From Komarekiella delphini-convector SJRDD-AB1 (lineage in GTDB: Bacteria > Cyanobacteriota > Cyanobacteriia > Cyanobacteriales > Nostocaceae): a stretch of DNA of 64,000 bases. Of the stretch, positions 45,049-54,045 are shown in pieces. The notes beneath the pieces were generated by a model that worked only from the letters and a program-made list of their open reading frames with translations, searched no databases and was not told the DNA's origin. Within the stretch, counting starts at the first letter, position 1. Each line of letters starts with the position of its first letter. The stretch lies in assembly GCF_014831675.1 (NCBI RefSeq), contig NZ_VJXY01000012.1, positions 62,001 to 126,000 on the forward strand, written 5' to 3'. Position numbers and translations under genes: made by a program.

Positions 45049-45668
45049 TCGATTTTCCTTTGCAAACACACAATCTAAAAGGATGTTTATAAAGTCTGAG
45101 AATGTATAATTTTGTCATTCTAAGCCAAACCAAGTGGAGCGTACCCCTACAAGGAAACAAGGCGAACAATATGACAAAATACTATTTTTGGCAACTTGGT
45201 ATTATTGGCATTATCTAGCTAAAAGTCGGCTTAAAGCTGTTATTTCAGGCTTTTTAGATTCAATACAATACAATACTTTTTGGTTAAAGGGGATGGGTTA
45301 AAAGGAAAAGAATTGAATTTATTGTTACTCTTTACCTCTTAACCTTTTCCCAGACTACAAGAGGGTTCTAAGCGATTATAAAAAAGCGTCGTTGACAGTC
45401 AACAGTCTTTCGTATTATCCCATACCCTTTTAGGGGGATGAGCTTAACTTAAAAGTATTGGCTCTTAATCTAGGCGCAACTTTTTCATCCATTTCTATTG
45501 TTTTAATTTTAACTTTTGGCTACGTATATCAGGAATCTAGAATACAAAATCCAGCAGCTTCTAAGTTGATAAACTACTAACTTCGGTAATGTCAGTTCTG
45601 ATAGAGTAATGGGAATATCTAAAATTTGGAACTATCATCGAAAATAAACGGCAATTAGGGATAGCTTC
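45049..45668. other. Intergenic, STRR remnant, no gene seen
   Basis: About 620 bp. Around 45380-45440 lies AAAAAAGCGTCGTTGACAGT, a CAACAGT unit and TATCCCATACCCTTTTAG, a relative of the element around 28965-29085. Otherwise nothing was recognised. Confidence 0.45.
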
Positions 45669-46127
45669 ATGAAAAAATTGATATGTAGCCCTCTTATGGC
45701 TTCCTTACTGATAGGAGTAACAAGTCAGTTAGCCATTACTCAGAGTCTAAGTAACCATTCTCGAATGGGGCTAGCTTCTTCAAGCCTGTTCACTGGATTA
45801 AATAAATATACCGATGTGAAGGTTTCTCAGAATACCCAACAAATTGATGAGAAAACAGCCCTAAATTTAGTCTGGAAGCTGCCACAAGTGCAACGCAAAG
45901 CACGAGATATTGAACGGCTTTCTAAGGGAACTATACGAGTTGCCGCAATGGTCGATAGTCATCCTAATCTAAATGAACCTTATTACAAAGTTCAAGTATT
46001 TGAAAAACATCCAGATGAAAATGTCACGATTTACTGGTTTCACGTTTTAAAGTCAAATGGGGCCATTGAGGTTCTAGATGTGGTAACTAATCAATATATA
46101 TCCCTAGAAAAATGGAAGCCCGATTAA
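45669..46127 (+). CDS. Exported hypothetical protein
   Basis: A protein of 152 residues with a signal peptide (MKKLICSPLMASLLIGVTSQ), then a compact mixed alpha/beta domain ending in a repeated strand pattern (YYKVQVFEKHP, YWFHVLKSNGAIEVLDV). No family is recognised with confidence; the pattern is reminiscent of small PepSY-like domains. It is followed by a small membrane protein gene on the same strand (73-bp gap). Confidence 0.7.
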   Translation: MKKLICSPLMASLLIGVTSQLAITQSLSNHSRMGLASSSLFTGLNKYTDVKVSQNTQQIDEKTALNLVWKLPQVQRKARDIERLSKGTIRVAAMVDSHPNLNEPYYKVQVFEKHPDENVTIYWFHVLKSNGAIEVLDVVTNQYISLEKWKPD

Positions 46128-46200
46128 TATCAAAACTTCTTAGTTTTCCTATGGTTGATAATGTAATTTTGCTAATTTACAGATTTATCAAATAAAATCA

Positions 46201-46443
46201 ATGTCTGAACAAAAGCCCGTAAGTCCTTGGAAATACAAACCTTGGTGGTGTCAGCCCTGGTCTATAATTCTCACAAGTGTCGCGTTGATTAGTGGTAGTT
46301 GGTTACTATTTAAAGCTATCTGGTTGACAATTCTGGTCTCCATCCCTGTATTGACTTGGATGGGATTTTTTGTATTAGTCTGGCCGCAACTAATGATTCG
46401 CAGTGGTATTTTAGAATCGTATCAAAGTGATAATCCCCAATAG
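46201..46443 (+). CDS. Small two-helix membrane protein (possibly DUF6737 family)
   Basis: A protein of 80 residues starting MSEQKPVSPWKYKPWWCQPW, with membrane helices at about 20-40 and 43-65. The PW.YKPWWCQPWSI motif is characteristic of a small conserved cyanobacterial protein; the DUF6737 assignment is from memory. Its function is unknown. Confidence 0.75.
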   Translation: MSEQKPVSPWKYKPWWCQPWSIILTSVALISGSWLLFKAIWLTILVSIPVLTWMGFFVLVWPQLMIRSGILESYQSDNPQ

Positions 46444-46451
46444 TAATTATG

Positions 46452-46808
46452 TCAGGTTGCTCTAATCCGCCGCAGGAACTCGATATTAAGATTTAGTTTA
46501 TCTCCAAGCCACAGACAATGTTTCATGTGGTCTGCCACATCATCGCCCGTCTCAGGATGGATTAAAATATCCAACTCTTCACGATTAAGCATTAACCACG
46601 GGACAATCTGGCCAAACTCATTGGGTGAAAAGGCAACTTGATACATCGCTTTGGGATGTGGGCCAATAGGCAAGTCATGCCAACGTCCAAGCTTCACCTC
46701 AAACTTACTGCTTAATCCTTCACGTACACGCGCAGCTACATCACGACTCGTAGTATCGAAGTAGATATGAGCATGAAAACCATTAATCTCGATAGTATCT
46801 TCTTTCAT
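46452..46808 (-). CDS. DOPA 4,5-dioxygenase family protein
   Basis: A protein of 118 residues with the family's histidine-rich core: GFHAHIYFD, GRWHDLPIGPHPKAMYQVAF and ILIHPETGDDVADHMKHCLWLG. In plants and fungi this family opens the DOPA ring for betalain synthesis. Bacterial members are extradiol-type dioxygenases or binding proteins of unknown substrate. The gene is monocistronic and convergent with the preceding membrane-protein gene (8-bp gap). Confidence 0.88.
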   Translation of the reverse strand: MKEDTIEINGFHAHIYFDTTSRDVAARVREGLSSKFEVKLGRWHDLPIGPHPKAMYQVAFSPNEFGQIVPWLMLNREELDILIHPETGDDVADHMKHCLWLGDKLNLNIEFLRRIRAT

Positions 46809-46924
46809 AGCTTAAGGTGCTCTTTGAGAGTCTTAGAAGCATAATTTTATCAGGATCGATAAAATAACTTTCACTATTTGGTATTGTTAATTTGATACAG
46901 TAAAAATAAAGTTCTCATGAGTAT

Positions 46925-47382
46925 ATGGCTAAGCTAGTGGTTCTCAAAGTAAATGGTGATTTGAAACACCAAAAATTTTGTGTACCACTGAAAAATGGCT
47001 CAGATTTGGATTGCCTGGATATAAAAACCTCCAGTAACTTGCCTTTGGAAGCTAACTTAGCTAATTACTTAAATCACTGGTTAAACAAGTATCAGCTTGT
47101 AGCAATACTTACTGTATTAACTATATCAAGCACCAAGAAAATACTGTGAATGACTCGATTAATCAGCGAATTTTAGATTTTTGGCAAACAGCTAAGGTAT
47201 TAAAGGTATTAAGCGATCGCCTCCTTTACTCCCTATACTCACAAAAATTTTGCAATATTAATAATACATTATGCAAAGAATTAAAATGCAACGACACGGT
47301 TCGAGTCTTAAATAGCACAGAGAATAATCTCATACATCCTTATCGTACCTGGCGACACCTAACTCAATATCATGAGCGATAA
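46925..47382 (+). pseudogene. Decayed N-terminus of a CHAT-family protein
   Basis: Two overlapping frames (46925-47149 and 47146-47382) read in order as the start of the large CHAT/CHASE2-CHAT proteins. The first begins MAKLVVLKVNGDLKHQKF (usual MxKLVVLxLDGDLxxQGF) and reaches LPLEANLANYLNHW. After a -1 frameshift near 47145 the second gives SINQRI, then LSDRLLYSLYSQKF, KELKCNDTVRVL and TEN (usual LSDRLNxWLxSxxF, ELxxxDxIRVLIRTEN). The conserved PWHLWD that should follow is degenerate, and the next gene starts there. The rest of the CHAT gene is lost, truncated directly against the second TpsB gene. Confidence 0.7.
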
Positions 47383-49150
47383 ACACCTTAAAAAGCTTGC
47401 AGTGTCATGGGTGCAGCTAAGTATATTTATGTTGTTTAGCGGCATGAATTCTAGACCTCTCAAAGCGCAGGTTATTGATAACGTACAACCATCCCAACAA
47501 CTACCACCGCCGCAAGATATCCAACCGCCTTCGCCTTCTCCGCTTCCCTCGCCTCAACTACCACAGCCACTACCCCCACCAGCAGAACTACTTCCCCCTT
47601 CTGGGCCAACCCCCACACCAGAAGAATCACTTCCGAGTAAAATTCCTCTAACTATTACTGTTGAACGGTTTGAAGTAGTTGGTAGCACAGTATTTAGTCC
47701 TGAAGAGTTAGCCCAAGCTACTATTGAATTTACCAAACGACCGATTTCACTGGCGCAATTGTATCAAGCTCGTTCTAAAATTACCGAACTATACATTAAC
47801 AAAGGTTATATTACTTCTGGTGCTTACATCCCACCTCAAACAATCCAATCTGGTGTCATCAAAATTCAGGTGGTCGAAGGTAAATTAGAGGAAATCGAGG
47901 TAACTGGTAATCAAAGACTGAACTCTAATTATGTTCGTAGCCGTATAGCAATAGCGACATCACCACCGCTGAATCGGCAAAGGCTTTTGGAAGCACTGCA
48001 ACTGTTGCAACTCAATCCTTTGATTCAAAACTTGTCTGCGGAACTGTCAGCGGGGTCACGTCTTGGTACAAGTGTGCTACAAGTGCAGATTAAGGAAGCA
48101 AAAACCTTTAATACTCAAATAGTTCTTGATAATGGGCGATCGCCTAGTGTTGGCAGCTTCCGGCGGCGAGTGCAACTGGGTGAAGCGAACTTACTCGGAC
48201 TAGGAGATGGTCTGAATTTAGCTTACACCAATACCGATGGTAGTAATTCATTTGATGCTAGCTATGCATTGCCTCTAAATGCCAATAACGGTACACTTAC
48301 TTTCAACTATGGCACTGCATCCAGCGATGTTATTGAACGCCCTTTCAACACCCTAGATATCCAATCAGCTTCTCGCTACTACGAATTGACATTTCGTCAG
48401 CCAGTAATTCAAACTCCCACACAAGAATTAGCCCTTGGGTTGACAGCCTCCCGACGGGAAAGTGAAATATCTTCTCTGCTGTTCCAAGAAGAATATGGAC
48501 TTCCCCCGAATGAACTGTCGCCAGGAGCAGATGAACGAGGACGCACCAGGGTATCTGCGTTGCGATTTTTTCAAGAATGGACAAGTCGCAATAACCGTGA
48601 AGTTATCGCTTTACGTTCTCAATTCAATTTGGGCATCGGTGCGTTAAATGCCACGATTAATCAAGATCCTCCCGATAGTCGTTTTTTTGCTTGGCAAGGT
48701 CAAGCGCAGTGGGCACGTCTTTTAGCTCCCGAAACCTTACTGTTACTCCGTTTAAACACGCAACTAGCATCAAGAGCGCTTCTGCCTTTAGAGCAATTTG
48801 GCTTAGGTGGTCAAGATAATGTTCGGGGCTATCGTCAAGATTTTCTATTGACAGATAATGGTACTTTTGCTTCTGCTGAAGTGCAAATCCCCATACTCCG
48901 TTTACCTCAAACAGATAGCACGTTACAGGTCATTCCCTTTGCTGATTTCGGTGTCGCCTGGAATAATTCGGGTAGAGACGCTCCTAATCCTAATACTTTA
49001 GCTTCCGTTGGGTTGGGGTTACGCTGGAGACAAGGCGATCGCTTCAGCGCTCGTCTTGATTGGGGAATTCCTTTAGTCTCTGTTGACTCAAATGAAAGAA
49101 CATGGCAAGAAAACGGGCTGTATTTTTATTTACTGTATAATCCTTTTTAA
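47372..49150 (+). CDS. Second TpsB / ShlB-FhaC-HecB family outer-membrane transporter
   Basis: A protein of 592 residues. A signal segment (about 8-32) is followed by a long Pro-rich linker (about 40-88), POTRA_2 (ERFEVVGSTVFSPEEL, YINKGYITSGAYIPPQ, VVEGKLEEIEV) and a beta-barrel with LDNGRSPSVGSFRRR and VRGYRQDFLLTDNG, ending LYNPF. It is a paralogue of the transporter at 8516-10306, but no TpsA exoprotein gene lies next to it in the window. Its start overlaps the CHAT remnant. It may serve an exoprotein encoded elsewhere. Confidence 0.93.
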   Translation: MSDKHLKKLAVSWVQLSIFMLFSGMNSRPLKAQVIDNVQPSQQLPPPQDIQPPSPSPLPSPQLPQPLPPPAELLPPSGPTPTPEESLPSKIPLTITVERFEVVGSTVFSPEELAQATIEFTKRPISLAQLYQARSKITELYINKGYITSGAYIPPQTIQSGVIKIQVVEGKLEEIEVTGNQRLNSNYVRSRIAIATSPPLNRQRLLEALQLLQLNPLIQNLSAELSAGSRLGTSVLQVQIKEAKTFNTQIVLDNGRSPSVGSFRRRVQLGEANLLGLGDGLNLAYTNTDGSNSFDASYALPLNANNGTLTFNYGTASSDVIERPFNTLDIQSASRYYELTFRQPVIQTPTQELALGLTASRRESEISSLLFQEEYGLPPNELSPGADERGRTRVSALRFFQEWTSRNNREVIALRSQFNLGIGALNATINQDPPDSRFFAWQGQAQWARLLAPETLLLLRLNTQLASRALLPLEQFGLGGQDNVRGYRQDFLLTDNGTFASAEVQIPILRLPQTDSTLQVIPFADFGVAWNNSGRDAPNPNTLASVGLGLRWRQGDRFSARLDWGIPLVSVDSNERTWQENGLYFYLLYNPF

Positions 49151-49511
49151 AGTGTAATATTGATGTCAATCGCCTCTGCAAGAGAGAAAATAGATGATAC
49201 ACACTATCCTATTAGAACCACTATCGGCAGACCAATTGTTAATTAATACTTTTATTTAGTTTATACAAAGCTAACCAAGACAAAACAGTATACCTCGTGT
49301 AGATCACGGTTTGTCAGAAGGTCATGCACAATTACAAGTAGTCGAAGTGCGATTACGAGTGGTTAGCTCCCCGACTTCTTCAAGAAGTCGGGGAGCTAAC
49401 TAACAGCCTCTCAAAATTTGGCATCACCAAATTCATTCCAGAATCCGAAAGCATTAAGTCGTTTCGTTCTGGATATTTTAAGGCTACCTGCAAGGAGGAG
49501 AAAAAAAGAAC
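49151..49511. other. Intergenic with a strong hairpin
   Basis: About 360 bp of AT-rich sequence apart from the hairpin at 49362-49400. A good AAGGAGG ribosome-binding site at its right end serves the aldolase gene. Confidence 0.5.
49362..49400. repeat. Perfect 19-bp inverted repeat (REP-like hairpin)
   Basis: GTTAGCTCCCCGACTTCTT (49362-49380) is followed after one base by its exact reverse complement (49382-49400). The sequence is typical of dispersed CCCCGACTTCTT palindromes of cyanobacteria that flank IS605-like or REP elements. No T run follows, so it is not an ordinary terminator. Confidence 0.9.
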
Positions 49512-50273
49512 ATGTCCAAATTCGATAGATTTCAACCCCCTGTTTTTGAGCAAGTTGAAGAAGAACGCCTGCATCGCAAACAACGTCTAGCCGCTGCCTT
49601 TCGCCTATTTGGCCGGCTTGGATTTAGTGAAGAGGTAGCAGGTCATATTACAGTTCGTGATCCGGAGTTTACAGACCATTTTTGGGTAAATCCGTTCGGG
49701 AAGTACTTCGGGGATATCCGTGTTTCTGACCTGCTTTTAGTTGATAAAGAAGGTGAAGTTGTTAAAGGTGATGCTCTGATAAATCAAGCTGCTTTCGCTA
49801 TTCATTCCCAGATTCATCAGGCTCGACGGGATATTATCGCCGCTGCACATGCCCATTCAATTTATGGTAAAGCCTGGTCTAGCTTGGGTCGCCTGCTCGA
49901 TCCGCTCACACAAGACTCCTGTGCTTTTTACGAAGACCATGCGTTGTTTCATGATTGTACAGATGTTGTGTTAGATACTTGCGAGGGTAGGCGAATTGCT
50001 GAAGCCTTGAGCCAGAATAAAGCAATAATCCTGCGTAACCACGGCATTCTGACTGTGGGACATACAGTGGACGAAGCTGCTTGGTGGTACATTAGCCTTG
50101 AGCAATCGTGTCAAGCGCAACTGCTAGCAGAAGCCGCGGGTAGACCCAGTGTGATCAAACATGAAACAGCTCGTTTAACACACAGCCAAGTAGGAGCGCC
50201 TTCAGGTGGGTGGTTCTGTTTCCAGCCACTTTATAACAGGATTGTGCGCGAAGAACCAGATTTACTTGAGTAG
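49512..50273 (+). CDS. Class II aldolase/adducin family protein
   Basis: A protein of 253 residues with AAGGAGG upstream. The class II aldolase fold is shown by GHITVRDPEFTDHFWVNP, the zinc-binding HAHS (AAAHAHSIYGKAW) and a second His in ILRNHGILTVGHTVDEAAW. The family includes fuculose- and ribulose-phosphate aldolases/epimerases; this longer type often acts on unknown hydroxy-acid substrates. There is no operon partner. Confidence 0.9.
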   Translation: MSKFDRFQPPVFEQVEEERLHRKQRLAAAFRLFGRLGFSEEVAGHITVRDPEFTDHFWVNPFGKYFGDIRVSDLLLVDKEGEVVKGDALINQAAFAIHSQIHQARRDIIAAAHAHSIYGKAWSSLGRLLDPLTQDSCAFYEDHALFHDCTDVVLDTCEGRRIAEALSQNKAIILRNHGILTVGHTVDEAAWWYISLEQSCQAQLLAEAAGRPSVIKHETARLTHSQVGAPSGGWFCFQPLYNRIVREEPDLLE

Positions 50274-50466
50274 TATTGTTAGCGAAACCTATAAATTAGC
50301 AGATTAAAATTAGGCGATCGCTCACTATAAAAATGTGATCAAAGCCTTCGATTATTGCGTCAAGTTTAAATTGATAGATCAGCAAGTTCGTAGTAAGGGC
50401 TTTAGTCCTTGATTTTTAAGCACTAAAGTGCTTACTACAAACTCTCAAAATCACACAGTGGCTTGG

Positions 50467-51474
50467 CTATACGTATAAAACCTGCCTAGGCATCAAACCA
50501 TCCCGTTGCATTTCCCAAGCAATGGTTGTATGGATAATCTTGTCTAAATCATTGTGTTTTGCTTGCCAACCGAGTACCTTGCGAATTTTATCAGCACAAG
50601 CCACAACACAGGCAGGATCACCTGGACGACGTGGTGCAGAAACAACAGGAAAATCAACCCCAGAAACAGCTTTGACTCTTTCAATCACTTGCCGCACGCT
50701 GTATCCTTGTCCGTAACCGCAGTTCAAAATTTGGCTTTCTCCTCCTTCCTCCAGATAATATAAAGCATCTAAGTGAGCAGTCGCTAGATCCTCAACATGG
50801 ATATAGTCACGAATTCCAGTTCCATCTGGTGTGGAAAAATCACTGCCATAAATTCGGACTTCTGGCTTGCGCTTAAGTGCTGCATCACAAGCAACCTTGA
50901 TCAGATGAGTTGCGTTAGGTGACATTGGCCCCAATCGTCCACCAGGCTCAGCACCCGCTACATTGAAATAACGTAAAATTACGTAGCGCAAGGAAGAGGA
51001 GATGCCATAGTCTCGAATCAACCATTCGCTCATGAGCTTTGAGCGTCCGTAAGGGTTAATAGGCTGTGTTGGATTAGACTCTGTAACTGGACTAGCGTCT
51101 GATTCTCCATAAACTGCTGCTGTACTGGAAAAAATAAATTGATTGACACCCATGACACTACAGCAACGCAGCAAGTTGAGAGTATTGCGGGTGTTATTAG
51201 CGTAATAGTCTAGAGGATAGATAACTGATTCTGGAACAACCAGACTAGCTGCAAAGTGCAGCACTGCACTAAATTCATGCTTGGCAAAGACTTGATAAAG
51301 ACGCTCACTGTCTGCTAAATCACCGATGACCAGCTTCCCATGTAGTACAGATGTTGATGAGCCTGTAGAACAATTGTCATAAACTACGACATCGTAGCCA
51401 GCTGCTCCTAGCTGACGCACTACATGAGAACCGATATAACCTGCACCACCAGTTACTAAAACTGTATTTTTCAT
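50467..51474 (-). CDS. galE: UDP-glucose 4-epimerase
   Basis: A protein of 335 residues, SDR fold: NAD-binding VTGGAGYIGSHVV, catalytic YGRSK with the preceding SSTAAVYG, and ILRYFNVAGAEP and GTGIRDYIHVEDL typical of GalE. It interconverts UDP-glucose and UDP-galactose, supplying galactose for the polysaccharide cluster. It lies 16 bp downstream of the initiating sugar transferase gene on the same strand, so the two form an operon. Confidence 0.95.
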   Translation of the reverse strand: MKNTVLVTGGAGYIGSHVVRQLGAAGYDVVVYDNCSTGSSTSVLHGKLVIGDLADSERLYQVFAKHEFSAVLHFAASLVVPESVIYPLDYYANNTRNTLNLLRCCSVMGVNQFIFSSTAAVYGESDASPVTESNPTQPINPYGRSKLMSEWLIRDYGISSSLRYVILRYFNVAGAEPGGRLGPMSPNATHLIKVACDAALKRKPEVRIYGSDFSTPDGTGIRDYIHVEDLATAHLDALYYLEEGGESQILNCGYGQGYSVRQVIERVKAVSGVDFPVVSAPRRPGDPACVVACADKIRKVLGWQAKHNDLDKIIHTTIAWEMQRDGLMPRQVLYV

Positions 51475-51490
51475 CTACCTCTGTGTACCT

Positions 51491-52906
51491 TTATCTACCT
51501 TTACCTAACAAAACAACTCGAATGGTTTTGAAGGCGATCGCCAAATCTAACCAGAAGGAATAATTCTTGATGTAATAAAGGTCGTAAGCTAGCTTTTCGT
51601 AAGCATCCTCAACAGATGCTCCGTAGGGATACATCACCTGGGCCCAACCAGTAATTCCCGGTTTCACTAGATAACGCACTTCATAATAGGGAATCACTTC
51701 TTTGAGCTTGACATCAAATTCTGGTCGTTCTGGACGTGGGCCAATCAAACTCATCTCACCACACAGCACATTCCATATCTGTGGTAGTTCATCAATTCGC
51801 AACAAGCGTAGCCAACGTCCTACTCTGGTGATGCGGGGGTCATGTTTGTTTGCCCACTGTGCGCCTCGCTTTTCTGCATCCTGATACATGGAGCGGAATT
51901 TGTAAACTCTAAATGTCTTGCCGTACAATCCGTTTCGTAGCTGACTGTAGAAGATAGAACCGGGACTATCTAACTTGATGGCTAAAGCTACAAGCAGCAT
52001 GAGTGGGAATAAAAATACAAGTAATATCCCGGCGGAAATCAAGTCTACAAAACGCTTCAGCTTCATATTCAAGTAGCCAGGCGTCAAGTTAAAACCGGCA
52101 CTAAAAGCCAACCATTTATCCTGTAGCAGAGATGAAGGAAGTTTGTGCCACAAGGTTTCATAAAAATCTGGCAGCCAATAAATTGGTATACCTCGCAATC
52201 GCATTTGCATTAATTGCTGCATCTGCTGTTTAGAAAACTCGATTGGGGTTGCAACTATCACCGCAGACCAAGACTGTAGACTCCAACTATGCAAGTTGTT
52301 TAAGGAGCCTACACAATTTAGATTGATATTCGTATCTGCGTCAGGAGTTGTGTCTTGACTTTCAGCTAGTACAAATAGCTCTCCCAATGAATTTTGCTCT
52401 AGTAGGTGTTTTGCAAATTTGATTGCGCTTTCATCTGCACCCAGCATTAACAGACGACTTTGCTGAGCACGCGATCGCACCCATTTCACCGCTAGTAGCC
52501 GTAAAGCTATTGCCCAGATTGTGAATATCGCCAAGCTTGGAAGTAAAATACCCCGCCCCACAAGAATATGATCTCTCCAAGCCCCAGACAGATAAATCAA
52601 TGCAGAAGTCAAGATACTAACGCCTACACTGCTAATCAAGATTCGGGATGGTGTCCGCAAGCCTGCAATTTGCGTATCTGGATGGTAAGCGTCTGCCAAA
52701 TAAAGCCCTACTAGAACCAATAAGACAAAACTATAAACAAGTGGGTCAAACTCATTTAATGATTGACCTAAACGCAACCAGAGAGCAATTTTTAAACAAA
52801 TGAATAAGCCAAATGTGTCTCCTAACAAAAGTAATATGGTTAGATTACGCACTCTACCCGGCAACTTAATCTTTGCCGGGGAACTAATGTAACTCGTAAG
52901 GCTCAT
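51491..52906 (-). CDS. Initiating exopolysaccharide sugar-phosphate transferase (WcaJ/WbaP type)
   Basis: A protein of 471 residues: four or five N-terminal membrane helices (about 20-150), a CoA-binding-like domain, then a membrane re-entrant helix and the bacterial sugar transferase domain (KRFVDLISAGILLVFLFPLM, YKFRSMYQDAEKRG, RIDELPQIWNVLCGEMSLIG, PRPERPEF). It transfers a hexose-1-phosphate to undecaprenyl phosphate, the first step of Wzx/Wzy polysaccharide assembly. Its operon partner galE follows. It is divergent from the wzc-like gene across a 1.1-kb AT-rich region. Confidence 0.94.
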   Translation of the reverse strand: MSLTSYISSPAKIKLPGRVRNLTILLLLGDTFGLFICLKIALWLRLGQSLNEFDPLVYSFVLLVLVGLYLADAYHPDTQIAGLRTPSRILISSVGVSILTSALIYLSGAWRDHILVGRGILLPSLAIFTIWAIALRLLAVKWVRSRAQQSRLLMLGADESAIKFAKHLLEQNSLGELFVLAESQDTTPDADTNINLNCVGSLNNLHSWSLQSWSAVIVATPIEFSKQQMQQLMQMRLRGIPIYWLPDFYETLWHKLPSSLLQDKWLAFSAGFNLTPGYLNMKLKRFVDLISAGILLVFLFPLMLLVALAIKLDSPGSIFYSQLRNGLYGKTFRVYKFRSMYQDAEKRGAQWANKHDPRITRVGRWLRLLRIDELPQIWNVLCGEMSLIGPRPERPEFDVKLKEVIPYYEVRYLVKPGITGWAQVMYPYGASVEDAYEKLAYDLYYIKNYSFWLDLAIAFKTIRVVLLGKGR

Positions 52907-54045
52907 TGATTTATCTTGCTATTCAGCTTTTGACATTACATTTGCTTGATTTAAGCTGTTTTTGCATTATATCTGCTTGATATAAGCCGCTTAATTATCT
53001 CAAATCAGTAACACTGAACTCTAGCCTCTTCGTATCAATGTAAACTAAGATTTTCTCAAATCTTGGTCTGCTGGATCTCTAAACTCTTGGAACTTAAGAG
53101 TTGTTTATGTACAATTGAAGTTTTGTTTTTTCAACTAGAATTTACTTGAAAAAATAAAGACAATTTTGCTAATGCTAATATTTAAGGTTTTTTACACAAT
53201 TGTTATGTGGTTCATTTAATTTTTGTAATGACTAAATAATAAATGATTGTCAAAACTTTAATTGTGAAGATTATGTAAACCTATTGATTAACTATTATAC
53301 AAATGATGAGTTTGCAACAATAAAAACTAGTATATATTTTATACTTAGTGCTAAGGATTTTCATGGATTTATATGATCCAATACTCAGTCTGTAAACTGA
53401 AGATAGTAGGAATAGAAAGAGTCAAAATATAGACAAATCAAAAAATTTTAAACACTATAGTTAAAATTTTAATGGTTAGTATTTTTAAAAACAGCTAATA
53501 ATTAAAGTACTTTTTTATACTTAAAGTTTTTTGGAAATTTAGACTTTTTGCAAGAAAATATATAAAGATAGATTAAAGTTTTAGTAAAGAATATTCAAAA
53601 CTATTAACCAAAAGGTGAGTTTTTTGTCATAAGAAGTATATGTTGACTGTAAGCTATGTACTTTTTTCTGAATGCATGTTAGGATTAATCCTAAAATTAA
53701 CTTTTGTAAAAAAATAAAAATAAAAATACCAAATTAGCTACATTTCGGATGATAATTTTTTTGTAATACAATTTACATTGTGATTACAAAGTAAAAGTAA
53801 TTGTAATAAAATCAAAAATTTTAGCCCCATTATAAATGGAGTAAAAAGGCATATTGAAAAGCATGTATAAGTTTAGAAAATAAAATTCAATTAATAGTGC
53901 GTTCTGAGTAGAGCGAAAAACCTTATCTCTATTTATCTAAATTGATTGAGATGCTTTGGAGTGCTTTTACTCCTTTCGGCATGAAAATTTTTGACTTTTT
54001 AGACATCCTTTAATTCAGATCAATTTTGCTTTGCAACAATATGTC
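52907..54045. promoter_or_regulatory. 1.1-kb AT-rich divergent control region of the polysaccharide cluster
   Basis: There is no credible gene in about 1140 bp between the divergent priming-transferase/galE and wzc-wzx operons. The sequence is extremely AT-rich with many A and T runs. It must contain both promoters and long untranslated leaders. One match to the NtcA consensus lies at 53763-53776. Confidence 0.6.
53763..53776 (+). promoter_or_regulatory. Possible NtcA-type site GTA-N8-TAC
   Basis: GTAATACAATTTAC fits GTA-N8-TAC, about 270 bp upstream of the wzc-like start. The expected TAN3T box 22 bp downstream is not clear, and such a match can arise by chance in a region of this length. 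Confidence 0.25.

Noticed and set aside
53763-53776. Firm NtcA promoter
   Set aside because: Only the GTA-N8-TAC core matches and the downstream box is unclear; listed at low confidence only.
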